Shown here piece after piece: positions 50,949 to 59,553 of a stretch of DNA of 64,000 nt. Numbering within the stretch: position 1 is the first letter of the stretch; each line of letters starts with the position of its first letter. The notes beneath the pieces are model-generated. The model ran no database searches. It was not told where the DNA came from and saw nothing but the letters and a program-made list of their open reading frames with translations. A program made the position numbers and the translations under genes. Source of the DNA: Microbacterium sp. zg-Y625 (GTDB lineage Bacteria; Actinomycetota; Actinomycetes; Actinomycetales; Microbacteriaceae); contig NZ_CP126740.1 in the NCBI RefSeq assembly GCF_030246925.1, forward strand, positions 2,666,001 to 2,730,000. Direction: 5' to 3'.

Positions 50949-52609
50949 GCCGGTACTCCTTCAGTGGGGACGGCCGCCGGTGGCGGGGACTGCCGAGTGC
51001 CGCCGGGAATGGCGGCCAGCAGCCGTGCGGTGTCTTCGGTCTGCGGATCGGTGAAGATCCGCTCGGTGGTGCCGCTCTCCACGATCCGGCCGGCGCGCAG
51101 CACCGAGACGGTGTCGCTGATGCGGCGGACGACGGCGAGGTCGTGGGAGATGAACAGATAGGTGACGCCGAGGCCCTGCTGCAGCTCCTCGAGCAGCCGC
51201 AGGATCTGCGCCTGTACGGTGACATCCAGCGCCGAGACCGCCTCGTCGAGCACGACGACGCGGGGTTCCAGCACGAGGGCGCGGGCGATGGCGACCCGCT
51301 GCCGCTGTCCGCCGGACAGCTCGCGGGGACGGCGGGCCGCCACGTCTGCCGGCAGCGCCACCCGCTCGAGCATCTCGGCCACGCGCCGCTGCCGTGCACC
51401 GCGATCCCCAAGGCGGTAATTCACCAGCGGCTCGGCGACGATCGCGCCGACGCTCTGGCGCGGGTCGAGTGAGGCGAAGGGGTTCTGGTAGACCATCTGC
51501 ACGTCACGGCGGAATGCCGCGGCATCCGCTCGGCGCAGCCGTGCCACCTCATGTCCGGCGACGACGGCGCTGCCGGCGGTGGGCCGCTGGAAGCCCATGA
51601 TGATGCGGGCGAGGGTGGTCTTTCCCGACCCGGACTCCCCCACGATCGCGTGGGTGGTGCCCGGCGCCACGGTGAACGACACGTCGTCGACGGCCCGCAG
51701 CGGGTCACGCCGCCGCCCGCGCGGGAAGTGCTGCGACAGCCCCGTCACGGTGATCGCGGGTGGTTCTCCGGCGGCGCCCGATGCGACGGTCACGTGCTCG
51801 CGCGGCGGCCGCACCGCGGTGTCGAACGAGGGCGCGTCGGCGAGCAGACGCCGGGTGTACGCGCTCTGCGGGTCCTGCAGCACGCGGGCGGTCTCGCCGG
51901 CTTCCTGCAGGCGCCCGCCCTGCAGCACCGCGATGCGGTGCGAGCGGTCGGCGGCGACGGCGAGGTCGTGGGTGACCATGAGCACCGCGGTGCCGTGCTC
52001 GCGGCGGAGGTCGTCGATGAGGTCGAGGATGGTCTTCTGCACCGTCACGTCCAGGGCGCTGGTGGCCTCGTCGGCGATCAGCAGCGCCGGCTGCAGCGCG
52101 ATGGCCGCAGCGATGAGGGCGCGCTGCTTCATCCCGCCCGACAGCTCGTGCGGATACTGCCGCGCCCGCAGGTCGGGCTCGGGGATGCCGACGCGATCGA
52201 GCAGCTCCACCACCCGGCGGCGGCGGGCGGTCTCGTCCTTCCACCGGTGCACGCGCAGCACCTCCGCCACGCTGTCGCCGATGCGGGCGACGGGGTTGAG
52301 AGAGCTGTGCGGGTCCTGCGGGATCCAGCCGATGCGCGTGCCGCGGACGGCCCGGAACTGCCGGTCGGTCCACCCCGTGACATCGAGGTCGCCGAGGGCC
52401 ACCCGCCCCGCGGTGATGCGTCCGTTGGCGGCGAGCAGGCCCGTCGCCGCCTGCGCCAGCGTCGTCTTGCCCGAGCCGGATTCGCCGACGACGGCGAGCA
52501 CCTCGCCCTGGCCGAGCGCGAGGTCCACGCCCTGCAGCGCCGTCACCGGGGCGCCGGCCACCTCGTACGCGACGTCGAGTCCCGACACCTGCAGCACCTC
52601 ACGGGCCAT
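50945..52609 (-). CDS. Peptide/nickel-type ABC ATPase with two fused domains (DppDF-like)
   Basis: 554 residues from ATG at 52609, overlapping the permease stop by one base (TGATG). Two nucleotide-binding domains: first Walker A GESGSGKTT at 42-50 with signature LSGGMKQR and LLIADEATSALD; second Walker A GESGSGKTT near 320 with signature LSGGQRQR and VVVLDEAVSALD. Both keep the catalytic Glu. Each half carries the oligopeptide-transporter C-terminal TDPQ/QDPQ-type extension (LQDPQSAYTRRLL, FTDPQTEDTARLL). Confidence 0.94.
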   Translation of the reverse strand: MAREVLQVSGLDVAYEVAGAPVTALQGVDLALGQGEVLAVVGESGSGKTTLAQAATGLLAANGRITAGRVALGDLDVTGWTDRQFRAVRGTRIGWIPQDPHSSLNPVARIGDSVAEVLRVHRWKDETARRRRVVELLDRVGIPEPDLRARQYPHELSGGMKQRALIAAAIALQPALLIADEATSALDVTVQKTILDLIDDLRREHGTAVLMVTHDLAVAADRSHRIAVLQGGRLQEAGETARVLQDPQSAYTRRLLADAPSFDTAVRPPREHVTVASGAAGEPPAITVTGLSQHFPRGRRRDPLRAVDDVSFTVAPGTTHAIVGESGSGKTTLARIIMGFQRPTAGSAVVAGHEVARLRRADAAAFRRDVQMVYQNPFASLDPRQSVGAIVAEPLVNYRLGDRGARQRRVAEMLERVALPADVAARRPRELSGGQRQRVAIARALVLEPRVVVLDEAVSALDVTVQAQILRLLEELQQGLGVTYLFISHDLAVVRRISDTVSVLRAGRIVESGTTERIFTDPQTEDTARLLAAIPGGTRQSPPPAAVPTEGVPA

Positions 52610-53523
52610 CAGCGCCTCCCCCGCTCGGCCGCCGCGGCGCTCAGCCGGTTGGCGCTGAGCACCACCACCACGACGACGAGGCCGGGGAGGGTCGTCAGCC
52701 ACCAGGCGGTGGCGATGTAGTTTCGACCTTCCGCGATCATGAGCCCCCACTCCGGCGTGGGCGGCGGCGCCCCGTAGCCGAGAAACCCCAGCGCCGAGAT
52801 CGCCAGGATCGCCGCGCCGAAGTTCAGCGCCGCGAGGGCCAGCACGGGGGTGAGGGAGTTGGGGAGGATGTGCCGGCGCAGCACCGTCCAGAAACCGCCG
52901 CCGCTGGCGTAGGCGGCCTCGACGTAATCGGTGCCGCGCACCCGCAGCACCTCCGAGCGGCTCAGCCGCGCGAAGCTCGCGATCGAGCCGATGCCCACTG
53001 CGATCGCGGCCTGCACCGTGCCGAAGCCGAGGATGATGATGAAGCTGAGCGCGAGCAGCAGCCCCGGGATCGCCAGCAGCACGTCGACGACCCGCATGAG
53101 CACGTCGTCGACGAACCCGCCCAGCGACCCGGCCACGACCCCGAGCAGCGTCCCCCCGGTCAACCCGACGGCGACGGCCACCAGCGCTCCGGAGAGCGAC
53201 TGCACGGCGCCGTGCACGACGCGGGCGAACATGTCGCGCCCGGTGGCATCCGTCCCGAAGGGATGCAGCGCGCTGGGTGCCTGCAGCGCGGCCGCGGCAT
53301 CCCCCGCGATCGGATCGAGGGGCGTGAACAGGCCCGGGGCGATGGCCCAGGCCACGACGACCGCCAGCACACCCCAGGCCAGCACGACGCCCGGGCGGAT
53401 GCGCCGCAGCCGCTCGCGCCGGCGGATGCCGCGCGACGTCGAGGCCGGGGTGTCGGGACGGGAGTGGACGGATGCCGCGTCGTCGACGAGATCGCCGATC
53501 CCGGCGAGGGTCTGCGTGCTCAT
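52609..53523 (-). CDS. Peptide-type ABC permease (DppC-like)
   Basis: 304 residues from ATG at 53523 (ATGA overlap). About 50 cytoplasmic residues, then a first helix (VVLAWGVLAVVVAWAIAPGL), the motif HPFGTDATGRDMFARVVHGA and a C-terminal transport domain with the EAA loop (YVEAAYASGGGFWTVLRRHI). The second channel subunit of the importer encoded by this operon. Confidence 0.93.
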   Translation of the reverse strand: MSTQTLAGIGDLVDDAASVHSRPDTPASTSRGIRRRERLRRIRPGVVLAWGVLAVVVAWAIAPGLFTPLDPIAGDAAAALQAPSALHPFGTDATGRDMFARVVHGAVQSLSGALVAVAVGLTGGTLLGVVAGSLGGFVDDVLMRVVDVLLAIPGLLLALSFIIILGFGTVQAAIAVGIGSIASFARLSRSEVLRVRGTDYVEAAYASGGGFWTVLRRHILPNSLTPVLALAALNFGAAILAISALGFLGYGAPPPTPEWGLMIAEGRNYIATAWWLTTLPGLVVVVVVLSANRLSAAAAERGRR

Positions 53524-54467
53524 GCGGGGACTCCTTCTCGGGCGCGCGCGGCCAGCCGTGGGTCGAGCACCGGATACAGCAGGTCGACGGCGAGGTTCAC
53601 CACGACGAAGGACGCCGCCGCCAGCACCACGACAGCCAGGAGCACCGGGATGTCCTGCTGGCCCACCGCCTGCTCGGTGATGCGGCCGATGCCGGGGCGA
53701 CCGAAGACCGTCTCGGTCAGCACCGCGCCGCCGATGAGGTCGCCCAGGAGCAGCCCCGCCATCGTGAGGGTGGGGAGGATCGCGTTCTTGGCGACGTTGC
53801 GCCCGAGGATCCACGCCGGCGTCGCTCCCCGGGCGCGGACCACGGCGACGAACGGCTGCGCCGCCACGTCGTCGATGCTGCGCACCAGGATCTGCGCGAG
53901 CGGGGCCGACAGCGGCACCGCGAGCGTGATCACGGGGAGGATGAGCCCCTCGATCGGGCCGGGCGCGATGACCGACACCCAGCCGAGCTGGAAGCTCACC
54001 ACCTGCACGAGCATGATGCCGAGCCAGAACGTGGGGATCGAGACGACCAGCGGCGGCACCGACCGCAGCAGATCGCGCAGCCACCGCAGCCGCGGCAGGC
54101 TGGAGCCGAAGGCGATGAGGCCGGCCAGCAGCACCGCCACGACCAGCGCGATGCCGCCGAGGGCGAGGGTGTGCGGCACGGCTTCGGCCAGCAGCTGGCG
54201 CACCGGGGTGCCGGTCTGCAGCGAGTAGCCGAAGTCGCCGCCGGCGAACCCGAGCAGGGTGTGCACGTACTGCACCGGCAGCGGGGTGTCCACGCCGAAG
54301 CGCTCGCGCACGTCGGCGATCTGCTGCGGCGACAGCCCGAGCTCGGGGTTCTCGTACTTGATCATGATCGCGTCGCCGGGAAGCGCCTGCAGCAGCAGGA
54401 ACGCCCCGGTGAACGCGGCCAGCAGCACGATGGCCGCCTGACCCGTACGGCGGGCGAGGTAGCGCAT
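53520..54467 (-). CDS. Peptide-type ABC permease (DppB-like)
   Basis: 315 residues starting RYLARRTGQAAIVLLAAFTG with the usual first helix, then LPGDAIMIKYENPELGLSPQ and the EAA-type loop (VVRARGATPAWILGRNVAKN). It forms the channel with the DppC-like subunit. The start overlaps the binding-protein stop by one base (TGATG). Confidence 0.93.
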   Translation of the reverse strand: MRYLARRTGQAAIVLLAAFTGAFLLLQALPGDAIMIKYENPELGLSPQQIADVRERFGVDTPLPVQYVHTLLGFAGGDFGYSLQTGTPVRQLLAEAVPHTLALGGIALVVAVLLAGLIAFGSSLPRLRWLRDLLRSVPPLVVSIPTFWLGIMLVQVVSFQLGWVSVIAPGPIEGLILPVITLAVPLSAPLAQILVRSIDDVAAQPFVAVVRARGATPAWILGRNVAKNAILPTLTMAGLLLGDLIGGAVLTETVFGRPGIGRITEQAVGQQDIPVLLAVVVLAAASFVVVNLAVDLLYPVLDPRLAARAREGVPA

Positions 54468-56122
54468 CAGTCCGCGAGCCAGATCTCGTAGAAGCTCGGC
54501 CGTGCGACGGACTCGAAGGTGACGCCGTGCACGCGCTCGGCCGCGCCGTACACCTGGGGCTCCTCGAACAGGGGCACGACGTAGGCCTGGTCTGCCAGGT
54601 AGCGCTGGGCCTGCTGGCTCTCGACGATGCGCTGGTCGGGGTCGGCCTCGGATGCCACGGCCTGCAGCAGCTCCTCGAGCCGCGGGTCGCCGATGGTGCC
54701 GTCGTCGTAGTCGAGGTTCAGCAGGGCGTTGCGGTTCTGAGAGAAGAACTGGCTCTTGATGACGTCGAGGTCGGCGCGGGCCACCATCGAGTGGTACACC
54801 TGCACCTGCTCGACGTCGCGCACGGCCTCAGCGGCGGAGCCGGCATCCGCCTTCAGGATCTTCAGATCCACGCCGATCTTCTTCAGCTGCTGGCTGATGA
54901 GGGTCAGCGCCTCGAACGAGCGCGGCTGGGGCGCCGACTCGTTCACGACGAGGGTGAGCTGCGTGCCGTCCTTCTCGCGGATGCCGTGGGCGCCCTCGAT
55001 CCAGCCCGCCTCTTCCAGGAGCGCAGCCGCCCCCTCCGGGTCGTACCCGAACGCGTCCGAGGTGTCGAGGTAGCCCTGCGCGCTGCTGCTGAGGATCGAG
55101 GTGGCCAGCGGATAGCGCTCGCTGTAGATGGTGTCGACCACCTCTTGCCGGTCGATGCCGGCGACGAGGGCCTGGCGCACGCGGATGTCGGAGAGGATCT
55201 GGCCCCGCGGGCGCAGACTCAGGTGGTTGTTGACGCCGCCGGTCTGCGGCGCGTAGACCGCGAAGCCTGCGGCATCCACCTGGGCCTCGTCCTGCGCCTC
55301 GACGTAGCGGATGTAGTCGGCCTGCCCCGAGAGGAGCGCACCCACGCGCACGCTGTCCTCGGGGGTGACCTGGATCTGCACCGCATCCAGGTGCGCCCGT
55401 CCCTGGTGGGCGCGGTCCGGCGGCGCCCAGTCGTAGTCGTCGCGGGCGGTCAGGGTGAGGGCCGAGCCGATCTCCTCATCGGTGATCGTGAACGGACCCG
55501 AGCCGATCACCTCGGCGGAATTGCCGGGCGCGAACTGCTCGAGGGTGAAGTCCAGGGTGTCCGCCGACAGCAGGGCGGAGTTGTTCGTCGACGTGGCCTG
55601 CAGGAACCCGGGAGCCGGCGCGGAGAAGTGGAAGGTGACCGTGTCGGCATCCACCACCTCGCTGCGCTCGTAGTTGTTGATGGCCTCCGAGACGGTGAGT
55701 CCCCGCTCCGGGTCGCCGAGGCCGTAGAGGTCGAAGTTCTTCGCGACGACCTCGGCGTCAAGCGGCGTGCCGTCGGAGAACGTCACGCCGTCGCGCAGGT
55801 CGAACGTGTACTCGGTGGCGTCTTCGTTCACCTCCCAATCGGTGGCGATCCAGGGCTTCAGCTCGAGCGACTCGGGGTCCTGCCACACGAGGCGATCGAA
55901 GACGTTGTTGACGATGCCGCCGTTGGGGTAGAAGCCCGCCGACGGCGGATAGAGCGTCGTGTGCGCCTGGTGCTCGAGGTACACCAGCGTGCCGCCGTCG
56001 ACCGGCTCCCCGGAGCCGGCGGCGGCAGGGCCGGAGGTCGCCGGCGCGCAGGCGGTGAGGGCGAGCAGTGCCAGCGCCGCGGTGGCGGCGACCGCGGAGC
56101 GGGTCGGGAAGGTGGCGGACAT
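54467..56122 (-). CDS. Family 5 extracellular solute-binding lipoprotein (KPN_01854 family type)
   Basis: 551 residues. Lipobox LLALTAC (Cys25). The family 5 peptide/nickel-binding fold is shown by IVNNVFDRLVWQDPESLELK, LRDGVTFSDGTPLDAEVVAK and VRQALVAGIDRQEVVDTIYS. First gene of a seven-gene operon running to 48731 in which all junctions overlap. The ligand is unknown; the coupled LLM and CMD enzymes suggest a small organic molecule that is oxidised after import, not a nutrient peptide. Confidence 0.93.
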   Translation of the reverse strand: MSATFPTRSAVAATAALALLALTACAPATSGPAAAGSGEPVDGGTLVYLEHQAHTTLYPPSAGFYPNGGIVNNVFDRLVWQDPESLELKPWIATDWEVNEDATEYTFDLRDGVTFSDGTPLDAEVVAKNFDLYGLGDPERGLTVSEAINNYERSEVVDADTVTFHFSAPAPGFLQATSTNNSALLSADTLDFTLEQFAPGNSAEVIGSGPFTITDEEIGSALTLTARDDYDWAPPDRAHQGRAHLDAVQIQVTPEDSVRVGALLSGQADYIRYVEAQDEAQVDAAGFAVYAPQTGGVNNHLSLRPRGQILSDIRVRQALVAGIDRQEVVDTIYSERYPLATSILSSSAQGYLDTSDAFGYDPEGAAALLEEAGWIEGAHGIREKDGTQLTLVVNESAPQPRSFEALTLISQQLKKIGVDLKILKADAGSAAEAVRDVEQVQVYHSMVARADLDVIKSQFFSQNRNALLNLDYDDGTIGDPRLEELLQAVASEADPDQRIVESQQAQRYLADQAYVVPLFEEPQVYGAAERVHGVTFESVARPSFYEIWLAD

Positions 56123-56347
56123 GGTGCGTCGCTTTCTCTCGGTGCGCCGGCGGCGATGTCACAGCCGGTGCGGCGGGGTGGAGGTCAGCGTAGGCAGGAG
56201 GGCCGAAGCATGGCTCGGGCCCCGCGCGAATGTGTCGGCCTGTGTCGGCGAGGGGCCGAAGGGCCGCCTGGGCGCGTGCCGAGGCGCCGCCGTATGGCGA
56301 AATGTGACAGGGCGCGGGCGTGCTCCCGGAGTGGGGCGATCGCCGAT

Positions 56348-56361
56348 GTCACCGGTAACAT
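56348..56361. promoter_or_regulatory. Arabinose-type operator upstream of araD
   Basis: TGTCACCGGTAACA, within the longer dyad GATGTCACCGGTAACATC (56345-56362), six bases before the araD start. It differs by one base from the palindrome before the araA operon. Confidence 0.85.
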
Positions 56362-56367
56362 CCCCCC

Positions 56368-57087
56368 ATGGCCAGCCTCACTCCTCCCCTTTCCGACGAC
56401 ACCGAGGTCGCGATCGCCCGGGTGCGTGCGGAGGTCGCGGCGTTGCACGCGGAGCTGGTGCGGTACGGGCTGGTGGTGTGGACGGGCGGGAACGTGTCGG
56501 GTCGGGTGCCGGGGGCGGAGTTGTTCGTGATCAAGCCGTCGGGGGTGTCGTATGACGCCCTCGCGCCGGAGAACATGATCCTCTGCGACCTGGACGGCAA
56601 CGTCGTCCCGGGGACGCCGGGCAGCGACCGGGCCCCGTCGAGCGACACCGCGGCGCACGCGTATGTGTACCGGAACATGCCGGAGGTGGGCGGGGTGGTG
56701 CACACGCACTCGCCGTACGCGACGGCGTGGGCGGCGCGCGGTGAGGCGATCCCGTGCGTGATCACGGCGATGGCGGACGAGTTCGGCGGGGAGGTGCCGG
56801 TGGGTCCGTTCGCGATCATCGGGGACGACTCGATCGGCCGGGGGATCGTGGAGACGTTGACCGGGCATCGGTCGCGGGCGGTGCTGATGCAGAACCACGG
56901 CCCGTTCACGATCGGTGCCAGTGCGAAGGATGCTGTGAAGGCCGCGGTGATGGTGGAGGACGTGGCCCGCACGGTGCACCTGGCCCGGCAGGGCGGCGCG
57001 GTGATCCCGATCCCGCAGGACGCGATCGACCGCCTCTACGACCGGTACCAGAACGTCTACGGGCAGACCACCGACGACCGCCGGTAG
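56368..57087 (+). CDS. araD: L-ribulose-5-phosphate 4-epimerase
   Basis: 239 residues. Class II aldolase/AraD fold with GGNVSGR (substrate phosphate), the zinc histidines in HTHSPYATAWAARG and in MQNHGPFTIG. It converts L-ribulose 5-phosphate to D-xylulose 5-phosphate, the last step of arabinose catabolism, completing the pathway begun by the genes at 18794-21955. It is transcribed alone and overlain by an operator of the same sequence as the araA operon. L-fuculose-phosphate aldolase is the main alternative in this fold; the operator match favours AraD. Confidence 0.94.
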   Translation: MASLTPPLSDDTEVAIARVRAEVAALHAELVRYGLVVWTGGNVSGRVPGAELFVIKPSGVSYDALAPENMILCDLDGNVVPGTPGSDRAPSSDTAAHAYVYRNMPEVGGVVHTHSPYATAWAARGEAIPCVITAMADEFGGEVPVGPFAIIGDDSIGRGIVETLTGHRSRAVLMQNHGPFTIGASAKDAVKAAVMVEDVARTVHLARQGGAVIPIPQDAIDRLYDRYQNVYGQTTDDRR

Positions 57088-57104
57088 CCCCCCCTCCGGG
57101 GCTA
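57085..57104 (+). terminator. Hairpin terminator overlapping the araD stop codon
   Basis: TAGCCCC/GGGGCTA 7-bp stem with a six-base loop; its first three bases are the araD stop codon. Confidence 0.7.
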
Positions 57105-57265
57105 ACCGACGACGGCCCTGTTGTCAATCCCCTCCCCCCTCCGAGAGCGCATGGGGACGCTTCGAGTGGAGGCATTGACCATGGATTCCCCTACGCCGTC
57201 TCACCGTCCCCCTCATCCGTCCCCGCGGAACCACGGGCGTCCCGCCCCCCGATTCGAGTGACGCC

Positions 57266-57559
57266 ATGGAATACACGCCGGCTACCGGGCGCATCCGGGT
57301 GGAGCCGCTGGGACGTGGCGCCTGGAGACTGTGCGACCGCGCCCAAGAGGATGCCGGGCTGGCCCTGCTCGCCTACGTCGAATACACCTACGAAGGCGAC
57401 TACGAGGCGATCTGGGTCGCCGCGGGCACCGCAGCCAGCAGGCATCCGACCCTCGACGCGGTGATCGGCACCGCGATGGCGTCCCTGCGTCCCGCTGCGG
57501 AGTCACGGCGCACCAAGCCGATCCCCATCGCGCATCGGTCGCCGTTCGCCGCACGCTGA
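57266..57559 (+). CDS. Small hypothetical protein
   Basis: 97 residues, soluble, no signal peptide. The region GRGAWRLCDRAQ, ALLAYVEYTYEGDYEAIWVA and HPTLDAVIGTAM looks like a compact alpha/beta domain. I do not recognise a named family, though similar short proteins occur in Microbacteriaceae. It precedes a DUF7882-like gene on the same strand. The ATG has no good Shine-Dalgarno. Confidence 0.65.
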   Translation: MEYTPATGRIRVEPLGRGAWRLCDRAQEDAGLALLAYVEYTYEGDYEAIWVAAGTAASRHPTLDAVIGTAMASLRPAAESRRTKPIPIAHRSPFAAR

Positions 57560-57619
57560 GCGCGTGGCGCCGGTGGCGCGCGATTGGTGCGCCGTGATCG
57601 AGCCATCTACGGTTGTCAT

Positions 57620-57940
57620 GTGGGAAAACTCGTCTACGGCAGCGGCAACCGGTCCTTTGACATCGAAGACCGGACGCTGGCACACCTGCGGGTCGTGATC
57701 ATGAACAAGCTCCGCCGCGGGGAGCCGTTCATGTTCCACCACACCGAGCCGCACGTGTCCTGCAGCGTCTGGATGCACCCCGCCGTCCCGATGGTCTTCC
57801 ACTTCCACGGGAGCAGGCAGCCCGCCATCAACCGCGAATGGGTGGAAGCGCTCATGCAGGAGGCCAGCAGCGCCAACGGCCTGAGAATCGTCCCGGAGCC
57901 GGCGCCCGGGTCGCTCATCCCGACAGAGTCGGCCGGCTGA
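57620..57940 (+). CDS. Small DUF7882-like protein
   Basis: 106 residues from GTG at 57620. The pattern is VGKLVYGSGNRSFDIEDRTL, then AHLRVVIMNKLRRGEPFMF, then SVWMHPAVPMVFHFHG and NREWVEALMQEASSANGLRI. The paralogue at 63399-63746 has the same layout (DRLLAHIKVVIATKLRR, TTLWLQPSIPLRFVF). Relatives are often misannotated as ATP-dependent DNA ligase; the protein is far too short and has no ligase motif. Function unknown. Confidence 0.85.
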   Translation: MGKLVYGSGNRSFDIEDRTLAHLRVVIMNKLRRGEPFMFHHTEPHVSCSVWMHPAVPMVFHFHGSRQPAINREWVEALMQEASSANGLRIVPEPAPGSLIPTESAG

Positions 57941-58026
57941 TCCACCTGCAGCGCGGTGGATAGTGCAGCCGCTGCCCGATGTAAAGCCCTCGGCGACGCC
58001 TGTCCAGCATGCCTACGGTGTGGGAT

Positions 58027-58230
58027 ATGACCGCCGACGACATGACAGATGAACAGAAGCGCCGCGATCAGCTGCTCGCCGCGCCCGACGCCGTCGAGTC
58101 CGATGCCGACCCGCGCATCGACGTGACCCATCGTGACGGAGTCACCCGCATCGACATCCGCGACGACGCCGCCGTGCGCCCCGGCGGGCCGGACCTCGAC
58201 CAGGAGGCGGACGAGGTCGACCCGTCGTGA
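58027..58230 (+). CDS. Small acidic hypothetical protein
   Basis: 67 residues, very acidic (start MTADDMTDEQKRRDQLLAAP), no membrane segment. It overlaps the start of the CinA-type gene by four bases (GTGA), so the two are translationally coupled. No family recognised. Confidence 0.7.
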   Translation: MTADDMTDEQKRRDQLLAAPDAVESDADPRIDVTHRDGVTRIDIRDDAAVRPGGPDLDQEADEVDPS

Positions 58231-58685
58231 GCATGATCGACGACCTCGCGCAGGCGGCGGCCGACCGGGGACTGTGGGTGGCGACGGCCGAGTCCCTCAC
58301 GAGCGGGCTGCTGGCCAGCCGAGTGGGTGCCGGTTCCGGCGCCAGCGAGTGGTTCGCCGGCGGAGTGGTGGCGTACCGCACCGAGGTGAAGGAGAACCTC
58401 CTCGGCTTGACGCCCGGCACCGACCCCTGCTCCGCGGCGTGCGCGGAGCAGCTGGCGACCGGGGTGCGAGACCTCATGGATGCCGACCTCGCCGTGTCGA
58501 CGACGGGAGTGGGCGGACCGGACCCCGAGGACGGCCACGAACCCGGAACGGTCTTCATCGGCTGGGCGACGCGGGAGAGCGCAGGTCACCGCGCACTGCA
58601 GCTCGAGGGCGGACCGGAGGCGGTTCTCGAAGCGACGGTGGATGCCGCGCTCTCGCAGCTTCTGGCGCAGATCGACGCCGACTGA
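58227..58685 (+). CDS. pncC: Nicotinamide-nucleotide amidohydrolase (CinA C-terminal domain type)
   Basis: 152 residues, GTG start overlapping the preceding stop. It is the stand-alone CinA amidase domain: TAESLTSGLLASRVGAGSGA, GGVVAYRTEVKENLLG and STTGVGGPD. It converts NMN to nicotinate mononucleotide and ammonia for NAD recycling. The N-terminal CinA domain is absent, as in PncC proteins. Confidence 0.94.
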   Translation: MSMIDDLAQAAADRGLWVATAESLTSGLLASRVGAGSGASEWFAGGVVAYRTEVKENLLGLTPGTDPCSAACAEQLATGVRDLMDADLAVSTTGVGGPDPEDGHEPGTVFIGWATRESAGHRALQLEGGPEAVLEATVDAALSQLLAQIDAD

Positions 58686-58786
58686 CCCCCCGCGGTGCGA
58701 GCCACCCTCGAACCCGTGCTAAGGTTATTCAACCCCGTTCGGGAACCGCGTGCCAGTCCGCGTCACGAAGACGCCAGGCACCACAC

Positions 58787-59133
58787 ATGAAAGTTTCTAT
58801 TTTTTGTCTTCTGTCACCCGCTGCGACACCGTCGCGCAGCACCCGCTCGATTGGCGCCAAGCCGATCGCGATGTGTTCGTCGCCACTCTCGGCGGCGAGT
58901 ACGCCGGATTCGCCGCGCGTGCGGCATCCGGTTTCACCGCCCACGGCCCCCTGGGCCAGGACCTCGGTTCTCACGCAACCATCGACAGCGCACAGCGCGC
59001 CGTCGTAGAGTGGCGAGAGAGCCCGTCTCCCACGATCTCCGCGGCACACCCGCGGCTCACCCGTCCGCGTCGCATACGTCGGCACGGCACCATCGGTCGC
59101 ACTTGCGGCCCGAAAAGTAGAAGGAAAGACACG
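58787..59133 (+). other. Conserved small-protein ORF reading in frame into cspA (possible leader or frameshifted gene)
   Basis: The frame of cspA stays open back to 58750. It contains a segment, [20 protein letters not shown] ... [14 protein letters not shown] (about 58874-59013), that resembles the small protein encoded at 63011-63232 (FWVANTDGRYLGAVERLRSG ... ALAEARDAV). No stop separates it from cspA. The nearest ATG (58787) is one frame off and is joined to it by a run of six T (58800-58805), so a frameshift, a TTG start at 58804 or a leader role are all possible. An extended -10 (TGCTAAGGT) lies at 58717-58725. Confidence 0.45.
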
Positions 59134-59337
59134 ATGGCCACTGGCACCGTGAAATGGTTCAACTCCGAGAAGGGCTACGGCTTCATCGCACCCGATGACG
59201 GCTCTGCCGACCTGTTCGCGCACTACAGCGCGATCGCCGGCAACGGCTTCAAGGAGCTCCGCGAGACGCAGAAGGTCGAATACGACGCCGAGCAGGGCCC
59301 CAAGGGCATGCAGGCTGCGAACATCCGCGCACTCTGA
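59134..59337 (+). CDS. cspA: Cold-shock protein
   Basis: 67 residues from ATG at 59134 with GAAGGAAAG upstream. RNP1 KGYGFIAP and RNP2-like DLFAHYSAI of the cold-shock fold are present. It binds single-stranded RNA/DNA and acts as an RNA chaperone. The leader from the likely promoter near 58720 is about 400 nt, long as in many cold-shock messages. Ends at a strong terminator. Confidence 0.97.
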   Translation: MATGTVKWFNSEKGYGFIAPDDGSADLFAHYSAIAGNGFKELRETQKVEYDAEQGPKGMQAANIRAL

Positions 59338-59345
59338 GTTTCTCT

Positions 59346-59380
59346 CGAAGGCCGGCACGCTCATGGCGTGCCGGCCTTCG
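59346..59380 (+). terminator. Strong cspA terminator
   Basis: Perfect 15-bp stem CGAAGGCCGGCACGC/GCGTGCCGGCCTTCG with a five-base loop, nine bases after the cspA stop. Confidence 0.92.
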
Positions 59381-59553
59381 TGCGTTCCACCGCCCTTATC
59401 ACATTCCGCAAGCCGCATGGACCAGCGCGTAGTGTGAAGCCCAGCAGGTGGCACACGCCGTCAGCCCACGCCAGGTCCCCCGAGGCCTCCGAGGAAGCAG
59501 GTGCTCTCATCTCCGCAACGGCCACCGCCACAAAGACCTCCACCGCCTCAACC

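Noticed and set aside
57620..57940. ATP-dependent DNA ligase name given to similar small proteins
   Set aside because: About 106 residues with no KxDG nucleotidyl-transferase motif.
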